Shown: piece after piece, positions 1 to 5,772 of the stretch
Numbering within the stretch: position 1 is the first letter of the stretch
Layout: every line of letters begins with the position of its first letter
Assembly: GCA_026983935.1 (NCBI GenBank)
Contig: JALSTC010000696.1
Span: 1 to 8,279, forward strand
Length of the DNA stretch: 8,279 nucleotides
Direction: 5' to 3'
DNA from: Ardenticatenia bacterium
Lineage (GTDB): Bacteria; Chloroflexota; Anaerolineae; Aggregatilineales; Ch27
Position numbers and translations under genes: made by a program
Notes under the pieces: generated by a model
The model's database searches: none
Told to the model about the DNA's origin: nothing
Seen by the model: the letters and a program-made list of their open reading frames with translations, nothing else

Positions 1-269
1 ATGATCACGCCGGTGGCATTGATCACCGGGCGCAGCGAGGGCACATCCCGCCGGGCCAGCAGCACCGCCGCCTCCTGCAGCAGCGCATCGGCAGCAGGCG
101 GATCGCCGCCCGCCCGGATCGCCTGCCGGGCCGCATCGAGCGCCTCGCGCAGGGCTTCCACCGCCCGCGCCCGCCCATAATCGGCGCACAGCGCCGCGCC
201 CTGCGGCATATTGAGCAGCGCATCCACGCCCGGCAGGGCACGCAGTCTGTCGTTCAGCGTTTCGCCCAT
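1..269 (-). CDS. selA: L-seryl-tRNA(Sec) selenium transferase, N-terminal part (cut by window edge)
   Basis: SelA is a PLP-dependent enzyme that converts seryl-tRNA(Sec) to selenocysteinyl-tRNA(Sec) using selenophosphate, in the cytoplasm. Only the first 89 codons are present; the frame is open to the left edge, so the PLP lysine and catalytic core are outside. What is visible fits the SelA N-terminal domain: a short motif ALPGVDALLN (11-20), YGRARAVEALREALD (31-45) resembling the YG-R-VELLR helix of E. coli SelA, a helical stretch, and LRPVINATGVI (79-89), matching the LRPVIN-TG segment that precedes HTNLGRA in the family. The ATG overlaps the stop of the upstream membrane-protein gene (TGATG), with AGAGGGG about 10 bases upstream as a ribosome site, so translation is probably coupled. 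Other Sec genes (selB, selC, selD) are not in the window. Identification is from remembered family motifs, and I am fairly sure of it. Confidence 0.88.
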   Translation of the reverse strand, partial: MGETLNDRLRALPGVDALLNMPQGAALCADYGRARAVEALREALDAARQAIRAGGDPPAADALLQEAAVLLARRDVPSLRPVINATGVI

Positions 270-709
270 CAATGTCTGGCCCCTCTTGTTGCCTGCACGT
301 CCGATTCTTCTGCTCGCTCGCGCAGCCGCAGGTAGATTTCAATGACCACGAAGCTCAGCCCCAGGAAGAAGGCCACCGGCGCATTGAGCACGCGCGGGAT
401 TTGCAGCCAGGCGCAGATCACCACATACAGCCCGACCCAGATGCTCTGCCGCAGGATCACGCCCCCGGAAGCGACCGGGTACGGCTCCGGGGTGAAGCGC
501 ACGTTCAGATAGCGCACGAAGGGCAGCGCCGTGCCCGTCACGGCCATGAACAGCAGGATGAAGAACAGCCAGATATAGACGATCAGCGGCAGCGTGGTCG
601 TCACAAGCTGGTACAGCCCCGGCCAGCCGATCAGCATCAGCAGGACGGCGGCGATGAGCACGCCCCGATGATCGGGCGGCGTGCGGTTGGGGGTGGGTGG
701 GGTGATCAT
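269..709 (-). CDS. Four-helix integral membrane protein of unknown function
   Basis: I do not recognise a named family for this 146-aa protein. It has a short polar, proline-rich N-terminus (1-15), then four hydrophobic segments at about 17-36, 41-63, 84-104 and 109-127, and a charged C-terminal tail (128-146) rich in Arg and Glu. A proline-containing loop at about 71-82 lies between helices 2 and 3. There is no signal peptidase site and no obvious catalytic motif, so it is probably an inner-membrane protein. The ATG at 709 has no strong Shine-Dalgarno sequence but lies about 35 bases downstream of the predicted start site of a consensus-like promoter. Its TGA shares a base with the ATG of selA, so both are on one transcript and probably translationally coupled. 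A role in selenium metabolism is only a guess from position. The reading frame looks real because of its coherent helix pattern and its overlap with selA. Confidence 0.75.
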   Translation of the reverse strand: MITPPTPNRTPPDHRGVLIAAVLLMLIGWPGLYQLVTTTLPLIVYIWLFFILLFMAVTGTALPFVRYLNVRFTPEPYPVASGGVILRQSIWVGLYVVICAWLQIPRVLNAPVAFFLGLSFVVIEIYLRLRERAEESDVQATRGARH

Positions 710-750
710 GGGCAGCTTTCAGGCGTCGCGATGCGCGTTCGGTTGCCGCG

Positions 751-780
751 ATTATAGCCATTGGGGGCCGGGTGGGGCAA
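751..780 (-). promoter_or_regulatory. Sigma-70-type promoter for the membrane protein-selA operon
   Basis: On the minus strand, TTGCCC (780-775) is followed by an 18-base C-rich spacer and a perfect TATAAT (756-751). The expected start site is near 744, leaving a leader of about 35 bases before the ATG at 709. The -10 box is consensus. The -35 matches TTGACA at 4 of 6 positions, with a spacer one base longer than ideal. Confidence 0.7.
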
Positions 781-799
781 TCGAATCACCATCATCGCC

Positions 800-815
800 G
801 GAGAATGCATTCCCC
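800..815. repeat. 16-bp near-perfect palindrome upstream of the selA-operon promoter
   Basis: GGAGAATGCATTCCCC has a perfect 10-bp core (GAATGCATTC) and one mismatched base pair further out. It lies between the Nudix stop codon (835) and the -35 box at 780-775, about 20 bp upstream of it. It has no T-run after it in either direction, so it is a poor terminator. It could be a binding site for a dimeric regulator. A chance palindrome is not excluded. Confidence 0.3.
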
Positions 816-834
816 TTGCCTGGCGGTAGGCCCT

Positions 835-1404
835 TCAAACCTGGTCCTCACACCGGCCCAGCACGTCGAGGGCGCGGGCGATGGCCGCGTTCTGCGCCGC
901 GCCGATGATCTGCCCTTTGCGCCAGGCATCGCGCACCTCGGCCAGCGTCAGCCAGCGCACGGCCAGCTCTTCTGTGGCCTCTGGCTGCGGCGCGCCGACC
1001 CGCCGCGTTCTCCGCGCCAGGATGACGTGCACCATCATCGGGCTGCGCTCCGGCAGCATGGCATAGCTGCCCAGCACCTCGAACGACTCCGCCGTACAGC
1101 CGACCTCCTCGCGAAGTTCGCGGCGGGCCGCTTCCAGCGGGGATTCGCCGTTGTCAATGTACCCGGCGGGCAGTTCCAGTGTGTGCTGGCCGATGCCGTG
1201 CCGGTACTGCCAGACCATCGGCACCTGCGCATCGCGCTCGTTCCCGGTCACGGCGAAGACGGCCACCCATGAGGGTAAATCCAGCCCGAAGTAATCCTCG
1301 ATTACCGTGCCGTTGGGCAGCCGCACCCGATCCACCCACACGGAAATCCAGGGCGCGCGTTCCAGCAGCACCCGGCGCAGTAAAACCTGCCATGCCTGTG
1401 TCAT
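835..1404 (-). CDS. Nudix hydrolase, ADP-ribose pyrophosphatase-like
   Basis: This 189-aa cytoplasmic protein probably hydrolyses ADP-ribose or a related nucleoside diphosphate-X to a phosphosugar and a nucleotide. The full 23-residue Nudix box (GX5EX7REUXEEXGU) is at 81-103, with G81, E87, the RE at 95-96 and EE at 99-100 all present. The preceding LELPAGYIDNGE resembles ADP-ribose pyrophosphatases, as does a proline (P118) about 15 residues after the box, a position known to mark that subfamily. An N-terminal beta region (about 20-55) also fits. The frame runs upstream into the M23 gene, but the ATG at 1404 is chosen because GGGGAGG (1422-1416) lies 11 bases before it and the family begins near here. 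It is the last gene of the operon, 22 bp after the M23 stop. Exact substrate is inferred, not shown. Confidence 0.9.
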   Translation of the reverse strand: MTQAWQVLLRRVLLERAPWISVWVDRVRLPNGTVIEDYFGLDLPSWVAVFAVTGNERDAQVPMVWQYRHGIGQHTLELPAGYIDNGESPLEAARRELREEVGCTAESFEVLGSYAMLPERSPMMVHVILARRTRRVGAPQPEATEELAVRWLTLAEVRDAWRKGQIIGAAQNAAIARALDVLGRCEDQV

Positions 1405-1426
1405 AAGTGGGGTATCCTCCCCGGAA

Positions 1427-2299
1427 TCAGGGGGGCGAGACCTCCAGGAACTGAGAGGGGTCCACCCATTCACCGTTGACGGCCATCTCCCAGTGGATGT
1501 GCGGGCCGCTGCTGCGCCCGGTGTTGCCGCTGATGCCGAGCACCTGGCCCTGCCGCACAACCTGCCCCCGCGTGACGTGAATCTCGGAGAGATGCGCATA
1601 GCCGCTGTAGATGCCCCAGCCGTGATCGAGCAGCACGTAGTTGCCGCGCACGTCCATGCGCTCCGCCAGCACGACGCGCCCCGCTGCGGTGGCCTGCATG
1701 GGCGTGCCCATTGCGCCGCGCATGTCAATGCCGGTGTGCCGCCCCCACAGCGATTCGTTGTACAGCCGCCACGCGCCAAAAGGGGAGGTGAATTCGCCGG
1801 GCGTCGGCTTGATGAACGGGCCGTCCCAGTAATGGATCGGCGTCACCTGGGAGAAGATGCCCATCAGGCGGGCGCGTTCGGCGCGGTCAATTTCCGGCTC
1901 CAGCAGATAGCCAAGGTTGCTGGCCAGCGTCACATCCTGGCGGATGAATTCGCCATCGAGGACGGTCACCTCATGCGTCCAGGTCTGGCGGCGGCCATCC
2001 TCAAACCAGACGAACACTTCCAGGGGATAGGTGTTGGGATTCTGCTCCATGTTCACCGCGACCAGCCCGTACCACGCATCACCGCGCGGATAGAACGCGA
2101 TCAGGCGGTTGAGGAAGCGCATCCGCGCCCCGGCCACGCTGAATCCGCTGACGCGCACCAGCCCGACCGTGCCCTGCCGCAGGGCCTCGAAGTCAAGCTG
2201 CACCTGATAGCCGGTCGGGTCTATCGGGTGGGCCTGTGTGGCTGGGACGGCCCCGGCCAGCAGCCCGATGATCACTGCCCATATCAACAAACGACGCAC
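1427..2299 (-). CDS. Exported M23 (LytM-type) metallopeptidase
   Basis: This 290-aa protein probably cuts peptidoglycan cross-links outside the cytoplasmic membrane. It starts with a typical signal peptide (MRR, a hydrophobic core, then ATQA, with cleavage probable after residue 23). Residues 24-160 form a beta-rich region of about 135 aa that I do not recognise. The M23 domain occupies about 165-285: SPFG (172-175), HTGID giving zinc ligands H188 and D192, GYAHL with catalytic-type H236, and GPHIHWE with H267 and zinc ligand H269. All key residues are present, so it should be active rather than a degenerate EnvC/NlpD-type regulator. The chosen start is GTG at 2299, because AGGGGAG lies 8 bases upstream; another in-frame GTG at 2308 sits directly against that site and would add three residues. 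It lies 27 bp after the multi-pass membrane protein gene and 22 bp before the Nudix gene. Confidence 0.92.
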   Translation of the reverse strand: MRRLLIWAVIIGLLAGAVPATQAHPIDPTGYQVQLDFEALRQGTVGLVRVSGFSVAGARMRFLNRLIAFYPRGDAWYGLVAVNMEQNPNTYPLEVFVWFEDGRRQTWTHEVTVLDGEFIRQDVTLASNLGYLLEPEIDRAERARLMGIFSQVTPIHYWDGPFIKPTPGEFTSPFGAWRLYNESLWGRHTGIDMRGAMGTPMQATAAGRVVLAERMDVRGNYVLLDHGWGIYSGYAHLSEIHVTRGQVVRQGQVLGISGNTGRSSGPHIHWEMAVNGEWVDPSQFLEVSPP

Positions 2300-2307
2300 G
2301 TCATCCA

Positions 2308-2314
2308 CTCCCCT
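2308..2314 (-). promoter_or_regulatory. Ribosome binding site deciding the M23 gene start
   Basis: AGGGGAG on the minus strand (2314-2308) is 8 bases upstream of GTG 2299 but overlaps the first base of the alternative GTG at 2308, so it favours the downstream start. The downstream start also gives a cleaner signal peptide beginning MRR. Confidence 0.6.
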
Positions 2315-2326
2315 GTTCTGCTCACA

Positions 2327-3268
2327 CTAACGATTCGTCTCTTCGTGATCATTATCGGCAGCATCCGCCGCCGTGTCGTCAATCTCTACGTCATGCAGGC
2401 TGACCGGCAGCCCTGTGCAGTCGCGGTAGGCCAGTGTCCACATAGCCGAGGTGAATACGCTGAGCAGGGCATGCAGCAAAAAGGCCAGCACGCTCAGAAA
2501 CACGGCCAGGCAGACCACTGCCAGCGGCCCGGCGCTGACACTGACTCCGCTCACGCTGAGGAACAGCACGGGCAGAATCACCCCGCCCGCCGGCAGAAGC
2601 AGCAGCAGCCGTGCCAGCAGTGTCAGCGCGGCCCAGGTGAGCGCCAGCCCGGTGATGCGGCTCCGATTCTGGCGCAGCACGGCCCAGCCGCGCTGGTAAG
2701 CCGCCGCTGGCTCCAGGTCTTCAATGATTGCGGCGCGGTCGGCGAAGTGCTGGATCAGCGTCAGGCTCAGGCTGGCAGCCACCAGCAGGCAGCACAGCGG
2801 CAGCAGACAGAGCGTGACCACGCCAGCCAGCGTGTCGTCGCTGACGCCCGGCAGCATCAGGATGAACGACAGGAAGACCAGCAGCAGGGCCGGAACCGCC
2901 GCAGGCAGCCCGATCCAGAACAGCCTGCCAAAGTAGCGCAGACCACCCTCCAGGGCTGTTATCAGGGAAACTTCATCTTCACGGGTGATGCCATCCACGG
3001 CAGCGACCAGTGCTCCGCGTCCTATCACGCCGAGAACCCACAGCGCCAGCCCGAAGAGAGTCAGCACGCCGATGGTGGCGACAATGCCGGAGACAGCCTG
3101 CACATCGAAGGTGATGGCTTCCCGCAGCCCGGCAATATCAAAGCCGCCGGGCAGGGCCAGGTCAACGTTGCCGCTGCCCAGCCCGACGACCAGCAGCCCC
3201 GGTATCCACAGCCAGGTATAACGGCGTGTGATCGTCCATGCACGCCCGATGATCGTTCCGTAGTCCAT
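2327..3268 (-). CDS. Multi-pass membrane protein of unknown function, 313 aa
   Basis: I do not recognise a named family with certainty; the overall look resembles the polytopic membrane domains often annotated as hypothetical or glycerophosphodiester-phosphodiesterase-associated. Hydrophobic segments lie at about 18-32, 58-82, 114-140, 146-175, 203-240 and 244-280, some probably holding two helices, giving about six to eight passes. A conserved-looking amphipathic stretch, DLEPAAAYQRGWAVLRQNRSR (184-204), precedes a late helix, a pattern I associate with this kind of protein. The C-terminal 25 residues are very acidic and polar and probably cytoplasmic. The ATG at 3268 has GAGGAG (3282-3277) 8 bases upstream. 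It is the first gene of the operon, about 30 bases from the predicted transcription start, and precedes the M23 peptidase and Nudix genes. A function in envelope maintenance is only suggested by that neighbour. Confidence 0.82.
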   Translation of the reverse strand: MDYGTIIGRAWTITRRYTWLWIPGLLVVGLGSGNVDLALPGGFDIAGLREAITFDVQAVSGIVATIGVLTLFGLALWVLGVIGRGALVAAVDGITREDEVSLITALEGGLRYFGRLFWIGLPAAVPALLLVFLSFILMLPGVSDDTLAGVVTLCLLPLCCLLVAASLSLTLIQHFADRAAIIEDLEPAAAYQRGWAVLRQNRSRITGLALTWAALTLLARLLLLLPAGGVILPVLFLSVSGVSVSAGPLAVVCLAVFLSVLAFLLHALLSVFTSAMWTLAYRDCTGLPVSLHDVEIDDTAADAADNDHEETNR

Positions 3269-3304
3269 TCCGGCGGCTCCTCGATTGGCCGGATTCCACC
3301 TTTA

Positions 3305-3333
3305 AGTATAGCGCATTCGCCGGGGTGCGTCAG
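3305..3333 (-). promoter_or_regulatory. Sigma-70-type promoter for the membrane protein-M23-Nudix operon
   Basis: On the minus strand CTGACG (3333-3328), a 17-base spacer and TATACT (3310-3305) form a reasonable promoter, with 4 of 6 and 5 of 6 consensus matches. The predicted start near 3298 leaves a leader of about 30 bases to the ATG at 3268. It lies downstream of the ABC-F terminator, so the operon has its own start. Confidence 0.6.
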
Positions 3334-3343
3334 ACCAGCCTCG

Positions 3344-3363
3344 CCGGAGATTGAAATCCCCGG
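3344..3363 (-). repeat. Short inverted repeat between ABC-F terminator and the next promoter
   Basis: CCGGGGAT and ATCTCCGG (8-bp stem with one G-U pair on the minus-strand RNA, 4-base loop) lie 11 bp upstream of the -35 box of the downstream operon. It has no T-run after it. It could be a backup terminator stem or an operator; nothing decides between these. Confidence 0.35.
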
Positions 3364-3372
3364 CTGAGAGGG

Positions 3373-3395
3373 AAAAGTCCGGATTGATCCGGACT
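3373..3395 (-). terminator. Intrinsic terminator of the ABC-F gene
   Basis: On the minus strand AGTCCGGA and TCCGGACT form a perfect 8-bp stem with loop TCAA, followed at once by TTTTCCC. This is a classic Rho-independent terminator, about 96 bases after the ABC-F stop codon. It also insulates the downstream operon, whose promoter starts about 40 bp further on. Confidence 0.85.
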
Positions 3396-3404
3396 GCGTG
3401 GGGG

Positions 3405-3482
3405 TGGCACCTGTGCCAGCTCACTCCCGGTGGATTTGATTGGCTGAGCCTGTGACTGGAGTCGCAGACCGATACCACCGGG
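3405..3482 (-). repeat. Cluster of inverted repeats in the ABC-F trailer
   Basis: Between the ABC-F stop and its terminator lie several inverted repeats. CCCGGTGG and CCACCGGG (3426-3433 with 3475-3482) form an 8-bp stem around a 41-base loop that itself contains GACT/AGTC (3454-3463) and GGCT/AGCC. Next to it TGGCAC and GTGCCA (3405-3418) pair around two bases. As RNA, the minus-strand trailer could fold into a compact multi-stem element. No RNA family is recognised. Confidence 0.4.
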
Positions 3483-3491
3483 ATACCCTGG

Positions 3492-5474
3492 CTAAACCAG
3501 CAGCGATTCCCACTCCGCCATTGCTGCCTCAAGTTCGGCCTCGGCCCGGGCATACTGCTCGCCCAGCTCACGAACGCGATCGGTATCTCCTGCGGCGCTG
3601 GCCTCGCCGATCGCGCCGCTCAGATCAACCAGCCTGACTTCTAATTCCTCGATCAGGCCTTCCAGCAGCGCCGTGCGCTGCGCCCGCTGATATGGTGTGA
3701 GCGCGGGCTTTTCCTGCGGCTGTGCGCCGTCCGCCTTTCTGGCGCTTTTGCCGCCCTCACCAGCCTTCCTTCGGGGCCGCGCCTGATGCACATCATGCAC
3801 ATCGGCTCGCTCTGCTGCGCCGCTGTCGTCAGGCGCTTCTTTGCCATCCCGCACGGCGATATAAGCGGCATACGGCCCTTCGAAGACCGTCATCTCGCCG
3901 GGCCGCGCTACCCAGACCTGAGTTGCCAGCGCGTCGATCAGATAGCGGTCATGGCTGACCATGAGAATCGTGCCGTCGAAGTCTTCCAGCACGTCCTGCA
4001 AAATCTCCTGGCTGGGGATGTCCAGGTGATTGGTCGGCTCGTCCAGCAGCAGGAAGTTCGCGCCGCTGAGCGCCAGCTTGGCCAGTGCCACCCGGCCCCG
4101 TTCCCCGCCGCTGAGCGTGCGGATCGGGCGGAAGACATCGTCGCCGCTGAAGAGGTAGGTTGCCAGATAGCGCCGTGCCTGACTGATCGGCATCTGCTTG
4201 ACCGTCAGGATTTCATCCAGAATGGAATTGTCGGGGTTCAATTCTTCGTGCCCCTGCGCAAAGTAACCGATCTGTACGCCCGCCCCCAGCCGGAGCCGCC
4301 CACTTTTTGGCTGGAGCCTGCCCAGCAGCGTTTTGAGCAGCGTGGTTTTGCCCGCGCCATTGGGGCCGATCAGCGCCGCCACCTCACCGCGGTACAGGGT
4401 GATGTCCGGCACGGTGAAAAGTGCTTCACCGTCCGGGTAGCCGACCGCCAGATCATGGGTCATCAGGACTTTGTCGCCGCTGCGCATGGCTGCTTCCAGC
4501 CGCATGCGCATCTGGCGGTATTCCTGAGGCCGCTCGATCAGCCAGTTATCGCTGCCCCCGGCATCAAGCCGGTTGGAGCCGCCCATCAGCCGCTGCAAGC
4601 GGCGCAGTTTGCCTTTGGCCTGCCGCGTGCGCTGCCCGGCGATGTTGCGGCGGATGTATTCCATTTCCTTGCGGATGAAGGCCTGCTGTGCTTCATATTC
4701 TTTGCGCAGGCGCTCATGCCGCTCTTCACGCTGCTGGACGTAGTGGCTGTAATTGCCGCGATAGATTTCCATCCGCCCGAATTCCATTTCCCAGATCGTG
4801 CTCATGACGCGATCCATGAAGTAGCGGTCATGGCTGACGACCAGCACTGCGCCGGAGAAACTCCGCAGGAAGCCCTCCAGCCATTCCACCGCGTCAATGT
4901 CCAGATGGTTGGTTGGCTCGTCCAGCACCAGCAGGTCGGGCGATTCCAGCAGCAGCCGTCCCAGCAGAGCGCGTGTGCGCTCGCCGCCGGAGAGCTTTGT
5001 CAGCGGACGGGGGTATTCGCTTTCTGTGAAGCCCAGCCCGGTCAGCACGGCGCGGATGCGGTGTTCGTACTCGAATCCGCCCGCGTGTTCATAGCGCAGT
5101 TGAAGCTGCCCGTAGCGGTCGAGCAGATCATCATCCTGGCCGTAGCAGGCCATCTGACTCTCCAGCTCGGCCATACGGTCTTCCATCTCGCGCAGCGGCG
5201 CAAAGACGCGCAGCATTTCCTCCCACAGCGTATGCTCGCCGGAAAGCTCCGGGCGCTGCGGCAGGAAGCCGATGCGCAGCCCTCTGGCGCGGTGGACGCT
5301 TCCGGCAGTGGGCGTATCCAGCCCGACGATCAGGTTGAGCAGTGTGGTCTTGCCGACTCCATTCGGCCCGACCAGCGCGATCCGCGCATCGTGCGGGATC
5401 GTGGCGCTGATGCCGCTGAAAATGTCGTTGGGGCCAAAGCTCCTGGCTACGTTGGATAGGGTCACAATTGCCAT
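3492..5474 (-). CDS. ABC-F family ATPase (ribosome-associated)
   Basis: This 660-aa soluble protein has two ABC ATPase domains and no membrane segments, so it belongs to ABC-F, proteins that bind the ribosomal E site and relieve stalling or, in some members, protect from antibiotics. Domain 1: Walker A GPNGVGKTT (36-44), signature LSGGE (161-165), Walker B with DEP (185-187), SHDRY (214-218). A helical, Arg/Lys-rich interdomain linker (P-site tRNA-interaction motif) spans about 245-310. Domain 2: GPNGAGKTT (370-378), LSGGE (454-458), DEP (478-480), SHDRY (507-511). A polar linker (545-590) leads to a C-terminal coiled coil (592-660), as in Uup/YdiF-type members. All catalytic residues are intact. 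ATG 5474 is chosen because the family begins with the first beta strand (MAIVTLSNV); an in-frame ATG at 5567 would add 31 residues but lacks a ribosome site. Resistance function cannot be told from sequence alone. Confidence 0.95.
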   Translation of the reverse strand: MAIVTLSNVARSFGPNDIFSGISATIPHDARIALVGPNGVGKTTLLNLIVGLDTPTAGSVHRARGLRIGFLPQRPELSGEHTLWEEMLRVFAPLREMEDRMAELESQMACYGQDDDLLDRYGQLQLRYEHAGGFEYEHRIRAVLTGLGFTESEYPRPLTKLSGGERTRALLGRLLLESPDLLVLDEPTNHLDIDAVEWLEGFLRSFSGAVLVVSHDRYFMDRVMSTIWEMEFGRMEIYRGNYSHYVQQREERHERLRKEYEAQQAFIRKEMEYIRRNIAGQRTRQAKGKLRRLQRLMGGSNRLDAGGSDNWLIERPQEYRQMRMRLEAAMRSGDKVLMTHDLAVGYPDGEALFTVPDITLYRGEVAALIGPNGAGKTTLLKTLLGRLQPKSGRLRLGAGVQIGYFAQGHEELNPDNSILDEILTVKQMPISQARRYLATYLFSGDDVFRPIRTLSGGERGRVALAKLALSGANFLLLDEPTNHLDIPSQEILQDVLEDFDGTILMVSHDRYLIDALATQVWVARPGEMTVFEGPYAAYIAVRDGKEAPDDSGAAERADVHDVHQARPRRKAGEGGKSARKADGAQPQEKPALTPYQRAQRTALLEGLIEELEVRLVDLSGAIGEASAAGDTDRVRELGEQYARAEAELEAAMAEWESLLV

Positions 5475-5580
5475 ACGATTTATGCCTTCACCAGCCGTTT
5501 GTGGCGGGTTCTCGGTTCTCTGCCCCGGTGACGGTTTTCCCGGCCACCGGGCGAATTCACGATACATCCGTTGCCGGGGA
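5475..5580 (-). promoter_or_regulatory. Long leader of the ABC-F gene with a stem-loop
   Basis: About 100 bases of leader separate a possible -10 box from the ABC-F ATG. On the minus strand, CCCGGTG and CACCGGG (5551-5545 with 5530-5524) form a 7-bp stem around 14 bases, with a small inner CGG/CCG stem. Just after it is a tandem repeat of GAGAACC (5520-5507), then AAGG about 10 bases before the ATG. Several ABC-F genes in Firmicutes are controlled by leader attenuation; here no T-run follows the stem, so control is only a possibility. Confidence 0.35.
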
Positions 5581-5581
5581 T

Positions 5582-5587
5582 ATTCTA
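5582..5587 (-). promoter_or_regulatory. Possible -10 box for the ABC-F gene
   Basis: TAGAAT on the minus strand (5587-5582) matches TATAAT at 5 of 6 positions. No good -35 box is seen at 16-18 bases upstream, where the sequence is T-rich but not TTGACA-like. It sits inside an imperfect inverted repeat, GGGG(TAGAATAT)CCCC, and lies about 50 bp from the divergent radA -35 box. Confidence 0.35.
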
Positions 5588-5632
5588 CCCCATGCGTGAC
5601 GAGGGAAAAGGGCGGCTGTACGTTTCGCGCGA

Positions 5633-5662
5633 TTGCCCTGCCTGACCGTCCCCCGCTATAAT
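5633..5662 (+). promoter_or_regulatory. Sigma-70-type promoter of radA
   Basis: TTGCCC (5633-5638), an 18-base spacer and perfect TATAAT (5657-5662) mirror the promoter at 780-751 in -35 box, spacer length and flanking bases (GCTATAATC). The predicted start near 5669 gives a leader of about 104 bases before the radA ATG. No coding sequence is seen in the 298-bp region between the ABC-F and radA genes. Confidence 0.7.
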
Positions 5663-5772
5663 CTCCGCAGCCGGACGCCGTTTCTTGCGCTGCCGTGCGA
5701 TCCGGGGAACACAGGCGCTTATCACGATCGGCATGTGATGGTCGATTGCCGGTTTGAAGGCATGGGTCACCG

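Noticed and set aside
710..834. Possible tRNA (selC) next to selA
   Set aside because: I looked for a cloverleaf with a T-loop GTTCGA-type motif and acceptor pairing and found none; the region holds a promoter and a palindrome.
1405..1779. N-terminal extension of the Nudix frame into the M23 gene
   Set aside because: The extension is Arg/Ser/Cys-rich shadow sequence, while the ATG at 1404 has a good ribosome site and a normal family start.
1307..3367. Long plus-strand open frame of 686 codons
   Set aside because: It runs antisense across the M23 and membrane-protein genes and most of the Nudix N-terminal region, is rich in Gln, His, Pro and Arg, and shows no domain. It is a typical shadow of GC-rich coding DNA.
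3786..5459. Long plus-strand open frame of 557 codons
   Set aside because: It is antisense to the ABC-F gene, whose motifs are all intact on the other strand. The translation is His/Gln/Ala-rich with no recognisable fold.
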